From a virus, in IMG/VR virus record IMGVR_UViG_3300027325_000012, positions 1 through 22,912 of that record: a stretch of DNA of 22,912 nucleotides. One strand, 5' to 3'. The notes under the pieces are model-generated. The model worked only from the letters and a program-made list of their open reading frames with translations. It made no database searches and was not told the origin of the DNA. Of the stretch, positions 13,852-21,877 are shown piece by piece. How positions within the stretch are numbered: position 1 is the first letter of the stretch; each line of letters starts with the position of its first letter. The position numbers and the translations under genes are program-made.

Positions 13852-16190
13852 AACATTTAAAATTAGTAGTAGTAGCGTTGTTATTTTCAATTATAGCAAG
13901 CGCACAAAGTGGCTTAAAATCTCTAGAGATTAAAGAAGTAAGCGAAATTACACCTGTAGGTTTAGATCTTAGAATGATGGTTTGGGATAGCTTAAACTTT
14001 GGTAAAGTAAAATATGCAAAGCTGAGTGAAATTGCAGCAGCATTAGGGATTACAAACACAGCAGAATTAAATGATCTTAGTGCAGCTGTGGTTTGGGATT
14101 CTGTGCCAAATCCGTTTATAACTAGAGCTTCAGTATTACAACACCAGGCTTATTTTAATATTACCAAATCTCAAATTACAGATTTTGTAGAGGCTAATCC
14201 TGGCTTAGATGATGTTACAAGTGTAGATGATACATCTACCAGACCATTTATTGCAAGTGGCACTAATGGAACTACAGAAGTTGGCGGAGGCTATTTGAGT
14301 GTGTTTGGATTAAATAATCGTTTTTTTCAGATTAATCAAGCGGATGATCGCATGTACTTTAGAGGTAGTAACAATACATTAAATTGGTTAAACCTGCCAA
14401 ACTTTACGAGCTCATCGCTGAGCTGGAGTTTCCCTGAAGCTTCTGGTACTTTTGTTGTAGAAGTTGATCCTTCTGGTTTTAGTGGTAATTTATCATCTAC
14501 GGATGACACCTACCAAAAAGTGGCACAGAAATTTGATGCGTTTAATTCTGGTGCTGGCTCAGGACTGCAAAACATTGTAGAGGATTTGTCACCACAATTA
14601 GGCGAGGACTTAGACCTAAATGGTAACAATATTGTAAGCGGTGCATCCGATTTCATATATTTTAAATTAGGTTCAGAAGAATTATTAACAATAGCACCTT
14701 TTAACGTAGCGATAGGAAAAAACGATACTTATCAGGCTAATTTAAGGTTGTTTGGTGGCCCTGGAACAGGAGGTAATATGTTTTTTTATAATGGAAATTT
14801 TGATGATACTAATACGGACTTTTGGCAACTTATAGCTGATGAAGATTTTAAAATTTTTAATAGTGGTAATTCTAGTACAACTCCCGCTTTAGCGATAGAT
14901 GATTTAACTAATGTGGTAAGTGCGCCTTTAATGAGTGATGCAGACATCAATAGTTTTGGTGATAATGCTCTTATAACAAAACGCTATTTTGATAATAATT
15001 CAGGTGGTAGTTCATCCTCTGACTATATAGGTAACATATCTTTAACTTCCAATATATTAAGTTTTTCAGCAATAGGTACTGCATTTGATGGTAGTGTTGA
15101 TTTATCTGCTTACGACCAAGAAGCAGATGAAGTAACATTCACACCCTATTTAGAAAATACAGCTACAGATGTACAAGGTGCAATACAAAGTAATAAGGAT
15201 GAAATAAATGCTTTAGAAGCCTCTATACCAAGTAACATAATAGACGTTATAGAAATTACAGCAGATACGACTTTAGTAGAAGCAGACATTAAAGCAGGAA
15301 AAGTATTTGTAATTGTTGGTGATATAGACACAACAATAACATTACCAGAAATTACAACTACTGAATTTACACCTATAACTATACATCAAGAAGGTACAGG
15401 TACAGCTACAGTTATTCCAAGTGAAAACGTTAATCAAAAACAATACGAACAATCTTTTAATGGTAATGATACAAATGCTTTATCACTATATGCTAGAGAA
15501 GATAACACATACCACCTTCATCGTGGCGATAGTACCATTGTAAGTGTTTACACTCCGCCAAGTGGAAGTTTAAGACCTTCATGGGTAGATACATATAACG
15601 GAGTTAGCACAACCTTAACTACTACGGTAACAGCTACTCCTACGAGTGGTAATTATTTAGTCGCGAAAATATCCGCAGGTGATTTTAGCACAATAGACGC
15701 CCCTCCAGCAGGTTGGACAGAACTTCATAGAGTTAATAACAGCTTTGGAACTTTTGCGTTTTTTGTTAAAGAATCTGATGGTAGTGAAACTTCTGTAGAT
15801 TTCACTAAAACAGGTGGTAACGGAAGAATATTTTTAGCAACCATAGATGAATTTGAAAATGTAAGTGATGCTACTGCTTACGAAAGTTTACAAACAGGAA
15901 GTAGATTAGAAAATACAACCGCAACTATACAAAGCGTTACAAGTACAAATGCTAACTCATTGGCAGTGTCGTTTCTGGCAATGGAAGACATTAATAATAT
16001 CGATGATTCAATAACAGCCAACCCTTCGAACTATTCTATTATAGATGAATTTTCAAGCAACCTAGATAGTGGTGCATGGCATATTTTATTATCACAAAAT
16101 ATAGAGGTTGAAACTTTAGCTAGTGATTCAATTATATTCGACCACAGTGCAGTACACGTGGTTATGACCTTAGTACTAAACCCTAATTAA
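13848..16190 (+). CDS. Large fibre/adhesin-like protein with Sec signal peptide (780 aa)
   Basis: A 780-aa modular protein. The first 19-20 residues form a clear Sec signal peptide (MKHLKLVVVALLFSIIASAQ, cleavage after A19 likely), and the start is fixed by the ATGA overlap with the gene before. The body has phage fibre motifs: PQLGEDLDLNGNNI (about 249-262), NALITKRYFDN (about 373-383), and EVTFTPYLENTATDVQGAIQ (about 428-447) followed by a short helix. Residues about 575-780 form a beta-rich C-terminal domain, probably a jelly-roll-like binding or trimerisation module. So it is a fibre-type protein with an export signal, not expected for a cytoplasmically assembled virion. It may be surface-displayed by the lysogen or have an uncleaved leader. 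It has no recognisable type IX secretion C-terminal domain. Confidence 0.72.
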   Translation: MKHLKLVVVALLFSIIASAQSGLKSLEIKEVSEITPVGLDLRMMVWDSLNFGKVKYAKLSEIAAALGITNTAELNDLSAAVVWDSVPNPFITRASVLQHQAYFNITKSQITDFVEANPGLDDVTSVDDTSTRPFIASGTNGTTEVGGGYLSVFGLNNRFFQINQADDRMYFRGSNNTLNWLNLPNFTSSSLSWSFPEASGTFVVEVDPSGFSGNLSSTDDTYQKVAQKFDAFNSGAGSGLQNIVEDLSPQLGEDLDLNGNNIVSGASDFIYFKLGSEELLTIAPFNVAIGKNDTYQANLRLFGGPGTGGNMFFYNGNFDDTNTDFWQLIADEDFKIFNSGNSSTTPALAIDDLTNVVSAPLMSDADINSFGDNALITKRYFDNNSGGSSSSDYIGNISLTSNILSFSAIGTAFDGSVDLSAYDQEADEVTFTPYLENTATDVQGAIQSNKDEINALEASIPSNIIDVIEITADTTLVEADIKAGKVFVIVGDIDTTITLPEITTTEFTPITIHQEGTGTATVIPSENVNQKQYEQSFNGNDTNALSLYAREDNTYHLHRGDSTIVSVYTPPSGSLRPSWVDTYNGVSTTLTTTVTATPTSGNYLVAKISAGDFSTIDAPPAGWTELHRVNNSFGTFAFFVKESDGSETSVDFTKTGGNGRIFLATIDEFENVSDATAYESLQTGSRLENTTATIQSVTSTNANSLAVSFLAMEDINNIDDSITANPSNYSIIDEFSSNLDSGAWHILLSQNIEVETLASDSIIFDHSAVHVVMTLVLNPN

Positions 16191-16192
16191 TA

Positions 16193-18400
16193 ATGAAGAA
16201 ATTAATTTTAATATTTTTACTTTTTAGTGGGTTGAGCTATTCTCAAGAAGCTACTATTTACACTCATTTCAGTAGAGACTTTATTTCTTACGACTTGGAT
16301 AGTACGGTTGTCTATACCATAAATAGAGCTTTTGAAGTTGACGACCTTTTTAACACAGCCTTAGAAGTTTTTTATACGGTTAGTGGTAGTGGCACAAGCG
16401 AAGTTGATATAGTTAATGGTAGCGCAACTATTCCTATCGACAAGGCTTATGTAGATATTACTATAGCCTTAAATAGTAGTACTGCACCAAATTTAGCAGA
16501 TAGAGATTTAACAATTACAATTACAGCAAATTCAAATTATACGATAGGTGATAATTTTGGTACAAGTTTAGGTATTAGAACTATTGCAGTAATGGATGAA
16601 AGCCCTCTTAAAGCATTTCCTACAGCGTATGGAGGTGGAGCTTATGCAAAAGGTGGTAGAGGTGGTTTTGTTTATCATGTAACAAGATTAGATGATTACA
16701 TTCCTGGCTCTACTCCAATAATAGGAACATTTAGATGGGCAATAGAACAACCAAGACCAGCTACTATCGTTTTTGATGTAAGTGGTACAGTTGTTTTTAT
16801 AAGAAGTTTAATTGAAGATTTTCACGATTTGACTATAGCTGGACAATCTTCTCCTTTAGGTGGTATCACTTTAACCACTGACGGATTAAAGAATACTCAT
16901 TCAGGAGGAAATAATAACTATAAGCAAATAGAAGCTAGAGGTGAATGTGATAATTTAATCATGCGGTATATAGCCGTCAGACACCATTTAACAACTCTTG
17001 GCGGTTTCACGGTTTACAGTAATCAAGACTCCGCAAGAAATATGATTTTTGATCATTTATCTTTTAGTTGGGCTGGTAATTCATCTTTCAGTACTAGAGG
17101 TGGTTTCACTGAAAATATTACTATGCAGAACAGTATCATAGCTGAAAGTAAAGTCGGAGGTTTAATGACCAATAGCCAAGAACATGAAGACACGAACAAT
17201 ATTTCATATCATAACAATTTATTTTACAATGCGTCGCATAGACTATTCAACAACGGTGCGAATGGTCGTGTTGACAATGTCAACAACATCATACAAAGTT
17301 GGAAGTTTAGACTTTCTTATATAAATGGTGATATTCGTTACAACCATTTAAACAATTACTACGCTATGGGTGAGCGTACTGATATTGAAAATGCTTTTGG
17401 ACAAATATTTGTTAATTTCTTAGATACAAGTTTTGGAGCTAAAACGTCAGCAACTACGGAGGACACGGTTTTTGATTATGAAGTTTTTACAAACGGTAAT
17501 ATTATAGATAAATCCATACATAATATTAATGATGACAACAGAGATTTATGGGCTGAATTTGATGGCGAATATAAAACCTATGTTACAAAGGATAGTTTAA
17601 ACGCCGATTACCCTTTTATACATGCACAACACCCATTAATTGGAAGTACAGAATCAAGATTACCATTAAGAACTGCTAATGAAGTTTACAACGAGTTAAG
17701 AACTAATCCAAATGTAGGCTCTAATGCTTCACTTAATGCTGACGGAACTGTTACTAGAAAATTTGACAATATCGACGGGGAGTATATGTTAGTCATGGCT
17801 CAAGGAGAAGGCTCTCACGAAGCATATACCACAAGTGGCACAGCTGCTAACAGAAGTCACTATACCGAGCAAAGGTATTTGGATTTCGTAAACAATCTTA
17901 CGACCACACCTATAAATACCAGGCCATCAGATTTTTATAATTCTGCTAAAAGTGAACATATACCAGAGGAATTTTTTGAATTGTATATGTCAACAGGCGA
18001 CACGCATAATGATATTGCGCCAAGCGGTTACACTTGGATGGAAGAATATCTTAACAGCGGATTTAATACAACAATTACCAATGTTACTGAAGTAAACGTT
18101 AATCCGCCAACAATTACAATAGATGGAGGAAATTCTGTTCAATTAGGTGTTAGTTTTATTCCTTCAAATTCTACTAACAAAACAGGAAATTGGGGGAGTA
18201 GTAATAATGCAGTAGCTATTGTAAATCAAAAAGGTTTAGTGACCAGAGTAGCTGACGGACAAAGCACAATAGCTTTTACATCTAATGATGAAACTAATGG
18301 TATAATAACGGATACTTGCGTGGTTACTTTTATAAATGGAACAGTTCAAGTAAAAAGAATTTTAAGCCGAAAATCAAAATCTAGTTTAATATCAAATTAA
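16193..18400 (+). CDS. Secreted pectate-lyase-like beta-helix enzyme, possible tail depolymerase (735 aa)
   Basis: A 735-aa protein starting two bases after the fibre gene. Layout: Sec signal peptide (1-17, MKKLILIFLLFSGLSYSQ); a Calx-beta-like domain (about 25-135); and a right-handed beta-helix of the pectate lyase family 1 type (about 140-400, with AFPTAYGGGAYAKGGRGGFV, FRWAIEQPRPATIVFDVSGT, DLTIAGQSSPLGG and FDHLSFSWAG). A carbohydrate-lyase-like C-terminal linker follows (EHIPEEFFELYM, SGYTWMEEYLNSG), then a Big2-like Ig domain (about 635-715) and a short basic tail (KRILSRKSKS). Predicted activity is cleavage of a polyuronate-type polysaccharide; the true substrate is unknown, and the calcium-binding DGDGMPD-like motif common in host enzymes is not seen. 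It may be a tailspike depolymerase or an enzyme secreted by the lysogen. Confidence 0.78.
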   Translation: MKKLILIFLLFSGLSYSQEATIYTHFSRDFISYDLDSTVVYTINRAFEVDDLFNTALEVFYTVSGSGTSEVDIVNGSATIPIDKAYVDITIALNSSTAPNLADRDLTITITANSNYTIGDNFGTSLGIRTIAVMDESPLKAFPTAYGGGAYAKGGRGGFVYHVTRLDDYIPGSTPIIGTFRWAIEQPRPATIVFDVSGTVVFIRSLIEDFHDLTIAGQSSPLGGITLTTDGLKNTHSGGNNNYKQIEARGECDNLIMRYIAVRHHLTTLGGFTVYSNQDSARNMIFDHLSFSWAGNSSFSTRGGFTENITMQNSIIAESKVGGLMTNSQEHEDTNNISYHNNLFYNASHRLFNNGANGRVDNVNNIIQSWKFRLSYINGDIRYNHLNNYYAMGERTDIENAFGQIFVNFLDTSFGAKTSATTEDTVFDYEVFTNGNIIDKSIHNINDDNRDLWAEFDGEYKTYVTKDSLNADYPFIHAQHPLIGSTESRLPLRTANEVYNELRTNPNVGSNASLNADGTVTRKFDNIDGEYMLVMAQGEGSHEAYTTSGTAANRSHYTEQRYLDFVNNLTTTPINTRPSDFYNSAKSEHIPEEFFELYMSTGDTHNDIAPSGYTWMEEYLNSGFNTTITNVTEVNVNPPTITIDGGNSVQLGVSFIPSNSTNKTGNWGSSNNAVAIVNQKGLVTRVADGQSTIAFTSNDETNGIITDTCVVTFINGTVQVKRILSRKSKSSLISN

Positions 18401-18402
18401 GA

Positions 18403-18528
18403 ATGAAAAAAAAGAATCTATTTAATGAGTTAGGTGATGTTGCTGGATTTGCTATAGTCTGTTTTATTATTATTGGCTTAGTATTCGGTGGGTTAATTGT
18501 ATTTGGTATTAATTGGTTGTTAAAATAA
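18403..18528 (+). CDS. Tiny single-span membrane protein (41 aa)
   Basis: A 41-aa protein that starts two bases after the lyase stop and has a Lys-rich start (MKKKNLFNELGD). One transmembrane helix follows (about 13-36, with FAIVCFIIIGLVFGGLIVFG, containing GxxxG-like packing), then a short end (INWLLK). Small phage proteins of this kind can be holins, antiholins or membrane adaptors. The function is inferred only from the membrane helix and from the two membrane protein genes that follow. Its stop at 18526-18528 lies six bases before the ATG of the next gene, which helps set that start at 18534, not 18513. Confidence 0.58.
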   Translation: MKKKNLFNELGDVAGFAIVCFIIIGLVFGGLIVFGINWLLK

Positions 18529-18533
18529 AAATT

Positions 18534-18932
18534 ATGGAAACATTTAAAGAATTAGCACATCAGCTATTAGGTGAGCACGCAGTTGAAGTTTGGATTGCAG
18601 GAATATGGTGGTCATTCTTAGGAATTGTAGCGGTTAAATTATATTACTTAAATCCAAAAGTTAAGTTCAGTTTTAAATTTTGGATAAATGACAATTTTTT
18701 AGATGTAGTTAAAGGTTTGTTTTGGGCTTTAATTATTCTTAGACTTGGTGACTATATTATTCATTTAGCACAAGATAAATTAGACTGGTCTATTCCTGAA
18801 ACTACTGATTTTGTTATTTACATGATTGTCATTAGTGGATTCATTCAATATAAATTACATAAAAAGAGAAAGCCAGTTAGTAAGAAGATTGCTCAAGAAA
18901 TGCATATTCATAACGAAAATTGTAAACATTAA
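18534..18932 (+). CDS. Three-span membrane protein, holin candidate (132 aa)
   Basis: A 132-aa protein (start chosen at 18534: an upstream in-frame ATG at 18513 lies inside the 41-aa gene and lacks a leader). Three hydrophobic segments are seen: about 18-38 (VEVWIAGIWWSFLGIVAVKL), 57-78 (DVVKGLFWALIILRLGDYII) and 91-107 (TDFVIYMIVISGFIQY). They are followed by a basic, polar C-terminus (KLHKKRKPVSKK) ending in a His/Cys-rich HIHNENCKH. Three spans and about 130 aa fit class I-type holins, which form lesions that let the endolysin reach the wall. No family was recognised. The neighbouring small membrane genes support a lysis/membrane cassette role. Alternatively it may be a lysogenic-conversion membrane protein. 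Confidence 0.58.
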   Translation: METFKELAHQLLGEHAVEVWIAGIWWSFLGIVAVKLYYLNPKVKFSFKFWINDNFLDVVKGLFWALIILRLGDYIIHLAQDKLDWSIPETTDFVIYMIVISGFIQYKLHKKRKPVSKKIAQEMHIHNENCKH

Positions 18933-18937
18933 AAACA

Positions 18938-19381
18938 ATGGCGTTAAACGCACAAGATAAAAAAGAGATTGCTGAAATTATAGCTTTAAACGTGCCTAAG
19001 AAAAGAGGTGCGCTAGAAAACGTTAGTGTTACTAATATATTACAAGTCCTAATTGTTGCAGGTATTTTGGGCTTCATTGGTAATTATATAACTACTACTA
19101 AACAAAATGTGATTCAAGCTGAATTTAACAAGCAAGTAACATCGAGTATTGAGGATTTAAGCAATAATTTTATAAAGCTATCCGATAAAGTTCAAGAGAA
19201 TACAGCCATTGAGCGTTACACAAAATTTAACGCACAGGATGACTTAAATCCTTTGAAATTACAGATTGATGCCATTAAACAAGAGCGAGATAAAGACCAA
19301 GATTGGCGAAGCGAAATGGATAATTTTAAGCAAAAAATGTCGCTTGAAATTGAGTTATTAAAAGCTGATAAGAAACGATGA
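18938..19381 (+). CDS. Membrane-anchored coiled-coil protein (147 aa), spanin-like
   Basis: A 147-aa protein. An N-terminal cytoplasmic-like helix (about 5-30, QDKKEIAEIIALNVPKKRGA) precedes one transmembrane segment (about 31-51, NILQVLIVAGILGFIGNYIT). A long charged alpha-helical region follows (about 55-145, e.g. QVTSSIEDLSNNFIKLSDKV; KQKMSLEIELLKADKKR), probably a coiled coil. The layout is like an inner-membrane spanin or a membrane tether. It resembles the 6248 product in organisation, though not obviously in sequence. It starts five bases after the previous gene. Function is inferred from topology only. A 30-bp gap with no recognisable gene lies before the next baseplate gene. Confidence 0.55.
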   Translation: MALNAQDKKEIAEIIALNVPKKRGALENVSVTNILQVLIVAGILGFIGNYITTTKQNVIQAEFNKQVTSSIEDLSNNFIKLSDKVQENTAIERYTKFNAQDDLNPLKLQIDAIKQERDKDQDWRSEMDNFKQKMSLEIELLKADKKR

Positions 19382-19411
19382 AAGAACCAATTTATAAATA
19401 CAAGGAATAAA

Positions 19412-20323
19412 ATGGCTAGATCTATAAACGACATACAAAATGAAATGCTAGAGGCTATTGGCACTACTGATGAATTGGCAACACTAGATGTGCTTACTGA
19501 TGATGAGCAAACACAATTAGCAGATCGTTTAACCAGTGCGAGTAAGGTATCGGTTTGGCGATTGTTTATTTGGGTAGTGGCATACGGTCAATGGGTTTTG
19601 GAGTCGTTATTAGATCTTTTATATACGTCTATATCAACATTAATAGCTGAGAATACTTATGGTACTAAGCTATGGTACAATAAGACTGCTTTGGGCTATC
19701 AACACGGTTATTATTTACCTGAGACAGGTATTTACGCCTTGCCAATTACATCTGCTGAGATACAGGCTGTAAATGCCTCTAAAATTGTTGGTAAGGTATC
19801 TATACAACGTGTCGTTTTAAACGGTGTAGGATCATTACGAATTAAAGTGGCTAAGTCTGTTGACGGAGTGTTATCTGCATTTAGTGCTGCGGAGTTGGCA
19901 GGTTTTCAAACCTATATTGATTTAAAAGATACAGCTGGTGTTTACAAAGTTGCCACAAGTGGTGATGGTGATGATCTAAAGGTGCACTATAAAATTTACT
20001 ACAATGGCCTTATTTTAGATAATGAAGGCAAACGGTTAGATGGCACTGATGATACATCGGTGCAAGATGCGATAAAAGCATTCTTGGCCAATACTGAGTT
20101 TGATGGCCGTTTAGACATTAATGCCTTAACAGATGCTTTACAGAATGTAGATGGTGTAAGCTCACCACATAAAGTATTGGTTGCTTCTAAATTTGGTGAG
20201 TTTCAGTATAATTCTAGTAATACCATTGTAGGTGAAGTTATTGATTTTAGACAGCCAGACTCAGGCTATTTTGTTTTAGACGAAGTTAACAGCATTTTTG
20301 AATTTGTAGAGAGCTATGAGTAA
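19412..20323 (+). CDS. Probable baseplate wedge protein (J/gp47/gp6-like)
   Basis: A 303-aa protein in the late tail operon, followed at an eight-base overlap by another baseplate-like gene. A helical N-terminus (MARSINDIQNEMLEAIGTTD; ASKVSVWRLFIWVVAYGQWV) resembles the start of J-type wedge proteins. A beta-rich middle follows (KIVGKVSIQRVVLNGVGSLR; VHYKIYYNGLILDNEGK), and a C-terminal part includes IVGEVIDFRQPDSGYFVLDE. Gene order (wedge, smaller wedge, tail fibre) agrees with Mu gp47-gp48-gp49 and P2 J-I-H. Similarity to a named family was not clear to me, so the role is mostly by position. It is a full-length frame with an A-rich leader (GGAATAAAATGG). Confidence 0.62.
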   Translation: MARSINDIQNEMLEAIGTTDELATLDVLTDDEQTQLADRLTSASKVSVWRLFIWVVAYGQWVLESLLDLLYTSISTLIAENTYGTKLWYNKTALGYQHGYYLPETGIYALPITSAEIQAVNASKIVGKVSIQRVVLNGVGSLRIKVAKSVDGVLSAFSAAELAGFQTYIDLKDTAGVYKVATSGDGDDLKVHYKIYYNGLILDNEGKRLDGTDDTSVQDAIKAFLANTEFDGRLDINALTDALQNVDGVSSPHKVLVASKFGEFQYNSSNTIVGEVIDFRQPDSGYFVLDEVNSIFEFVESYE

Positions 20324-20825
20324 TTTTTTTAATGTTGATATAGAGCGTTTCATTAAACTGAGTTTACCAGTTAGCTTTAGGCAATCTAAAATATTGGCTT
20401 GGCTCAATGCTTTGTTTGCACCAATTAAAACTAATTACGCACGTTTTACAGCTTTTAAAATCTCAGTATTTTATATTCTATCTCACAATAGCAGTATTGT
20501 ATTACTACAAAAAATGCTCAACGATAAGTTTGATAATACTGAAAGACGAATTTACATTAGTAATGTGCAGCGTTCAGATATTAATCGGTTTTACTATGCT
20601 AATGAGAATAAGGAATTTGGAATATATAATGAAGGTAGTGTACAGAAGGGGTTTTATTATGTGTTTCAGAATCAGGACACGTCGCCAGATTATATAGTTC
20701 ATATACCTGAAGAGTATAAACCATTTCACCCTCTTAACCTAGAAAAGTTCTTAGTTAAAATTAGGTCTGAAATTAATCGTTACAATCACTATTCAAAATC
20801 TTATATCATAAAATGGATAAATTAG
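20316..20825 (+). CDS. Small baseplate/tail protein (gp48/I-like position), 169 aa
   Basis: A 169-aa protein with an eight-base overlap with the wedge gene and a 13-base overlap with the tail fibre gene. An amphipathic N-terminus (SNFFNVDIERFIKLSLPVSF) is followed by a helical, aromatic segment (ARFTAFKISVFYILSHNSSI), then a polar/acidic middle (NVQRSDINRFYYANENKEFG; DYIVHIPEEYKPFHP) and a basic, aromatic end (NRYNHYSKSYIIKWIN). The position between the J-like gene and the tail fibre matches gpI/gp48, which helps fix the wedge and fibre. No definite motif was recognised. The overlaps suggest coupled translation of all three. Confidence 0.57.
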   Translation: MSNFFNVDIERFIKLSLPVSFRQSKILAWLNALFAPIKTNYARFTAFKISVFYILSHNSSIVLLQKMLNDKFDNTERRIYISNVQRSDINRFYYANENKEFGIYNEGSVQKGFYYVFQNQDTSPDYIVHIPEEYKPFHPLNLEKFLVKIRSEINRYNHYSKSYIIKWIN

Positions 20826-21748
20826 TAATCTCTGGTACAGGAGTACCTGGTGCAATAGAACTGGTAGAGTTCTTAGAATCCGCATCGCACGATCAAATCA
20901 ATGCCATTGTCTTAGCAATTGGCAATAATGTTATTTTTAATGGTATTATAGATGATGATGGGGAAACCAGCAGCGGTTGGCTTGTTTATAACAATGAAAT
21001 ACTCCCATTTGTAGCTAGTGCAACGGATGAGAATGTTGTTATTAAACAATTGATTACAGAGGCCGCTTATGATAATACGCAATCTGGCAACTTTGATCAG
21101 ATTCAACCTATATGGAAAAAAAGACATTGTGAGTTTGGTGAACTTACTGATGATGATGTGGTTGCTTCGTTTAAATTTGATATTCTTACCAGGATTAATT
21201 CTTTAGAGGTACTTAATGGGTTATTGTCACAGGCAACTGAAGACAAAATAGGTTTGGTTGAATTAGCTACACAAGGAGAAGCTAATACAGCTGACAATGA
21301 TACACGTGTTATTACACCAAAAAAATTGAATGATAGAACTGCTACAGCTGCAAGGCGTGGTGTAGTTCAATTGGCATCTTCAGCAGAAGTAGTAACAGGT
21401 ACGGATGAAAGTAAGGCCGTTACAATTAAAGCTCTTAAAGATGCTGGTTATAAGATTACTAAAGTACAGTTTGGAACTGTCATCACAGACAATAGATCTA
21501 ATGGCCAAAACCAGAATGATTATACTGAAAACTTTAAGGAACTATTCCCTCCAGCAGGTTATACGATTGCTAATTTAGTTGGTTTTCAATGTGGTATTGC
21601 GGAGATTTATTTTGGTGGTAATGTTGATGGTAATGATTCTATATGGTGTAATTACCAGGTGGAGAGTGATAGAATTGTTGTTATATGTAACGCTTCAGAA
21701 AATAACAGTAATAGTAAAGTGAATTATATGGCCGTTTGGCAAAAGTAG
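20813..21748 (+). CDS. Tail fibre protein with Phage_fiber_2-like repeats (311 aa)
   Basis: A 311-aa tail fibre. Two repeats with the tail fibre consensus are visible: IGLVELATQGEANTADNDTR with VITPKKL (about 146-172) and GVVQLASSAEVVTGTDESKA with VTIKAL (about 183-208). This GVVQLA...VT.xAL pattern is typical of the Phage_fiber_2 family. The N-terminal part (about 1-130) probably binds the baseplate (MDKLVISGTGVPGAIELVEF; WKKRHCEFGELTDDDV). The C-terminal part (about 215-311) is strand-rich with AEIYFGGNVDGNDSIWCNYQ and is probably the receptor-binding tip. It has no signal peptide, unlike the two large proteins at 13848 and 16193, so this is the most standard fibre here. It is the last gene of the late operon, followed by hairpins and a terminator. 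Confidence 0.82.
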   Translation: MDKLVISGTGVPGAIELVEFLESASHDQINAIVLAIGNNVIFNGIIDDDGETSSGWLVYNNEILPFVASATDENVVIKQLITEAAYDNTQSGNFDQIQPIWKKRHCEFGELTDDDVVASFKFDILTRINSLEVLNGLLSQATEDKIGLVELATQGEANTADNDTRVITPKKLNDRTATAARRGVVQLASSAEVVTGTDESKAVTIKALKDAGYKITKVQFGTVITDNRSNGQNQNDYTENFKELFPPAGYTIANLVGFQCGIAEIYFGGNVDGNDSIWCNYQVESDRIVVICNASENNSNSKVNYMAVWQK

Positions 21749-21755
21749 AGGTAAT

Positions 21756-21772
21756 GAGGTTATAAAAACCTC
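21756..21772 (+). other. Small hairpin after the tail fibre gene
   Basis: GAGGTT (21756-21761) pairs perfectly with AACCTC (21767-21772) around an ATAAA loop, eight bases after the fibre stop. No T-run follows, so it is probably a 3' stabilising structure on the fibre transcript, upstream of the real terminator. Confidence 0.4.
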
Positions 21773-21782
21773 GACCTTGCAG

Positions 21783-21804
21783 CCGTAAGTTCTCACGCAT
21801 ACGG
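21783..21804 (+). other. Hairpin whose loop matches the methyltransferase leader
   Basis: CCGTA (21783-21787) pairs with TACGG (21800-21804). Its 12-nt loop contains TTCTCACG (21790-21797), perfectly complementary to CGTGAGAA (21879-21886), which ends ten bases before the methyltransferase ATG. The short stem alone is weak; the long-range complementarity makes it notable. Confidence 0.4.
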
Positions 21805-21812
21805 AAACAATT

Positions 21813-21877
21813 AAGGTGCTAACACACCAAGCCGAGGAAATGGTTTCCTTGCTAAATGGTGTGTTAGCACCTTTTTT
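21813..21877 (+). terminator. Strong rho-independent terminator with inner hairpin
   Basis: AAGGTGCTAACACACCA (21813-21829) is perfectly complementary to TGGTGTGTTAGCACCTT (21857-21873), a 17-bp stem running into a six-T run (21872-21877). The loop holds a second hairpin, AGGAAA-TGG-TTTCCT (21835-21849). This is the clearest terminator in the window and probably ends the long late transcript. On the minus strand there is no comparable T-run. It lies in the leader of the following gene, so some read-through or a separate promoter must supply that gene. Confidence 0.85.

Noticed and set aside
18513-18533. Upstream start for the three-span membrane protein adding seven residues
   Set aside because: It lies inside the 41-aa gene and has no A-rich leader; the ATG at 18534 follows that gene's stop with a good leader.
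19378-19410. Ten-codon reading frame (MKEPIYKYKE) overlapping the end of the 147-aa gene by ATGA
   Set aside because: Too short to support as a gene; the overlap may be chance, or it may only couple translation to the next gene.
20407-20697. A 96-residue open frame on the plus strand inside the gp48/I-like gene
   Set aside because: It is a shifted-frame shadow of the 169-aa gene, which is coupled by overlaps on both sides.
21815-21871. Integron attC site, because of the TGCTAAC...GTTAGCA symmetry
   Set aside because: The core does not fit RYYYAAC/GTTRRRY, the stem is perfectly paired without the extrahelical bases of attC, and no integrase or cassette array is seen.
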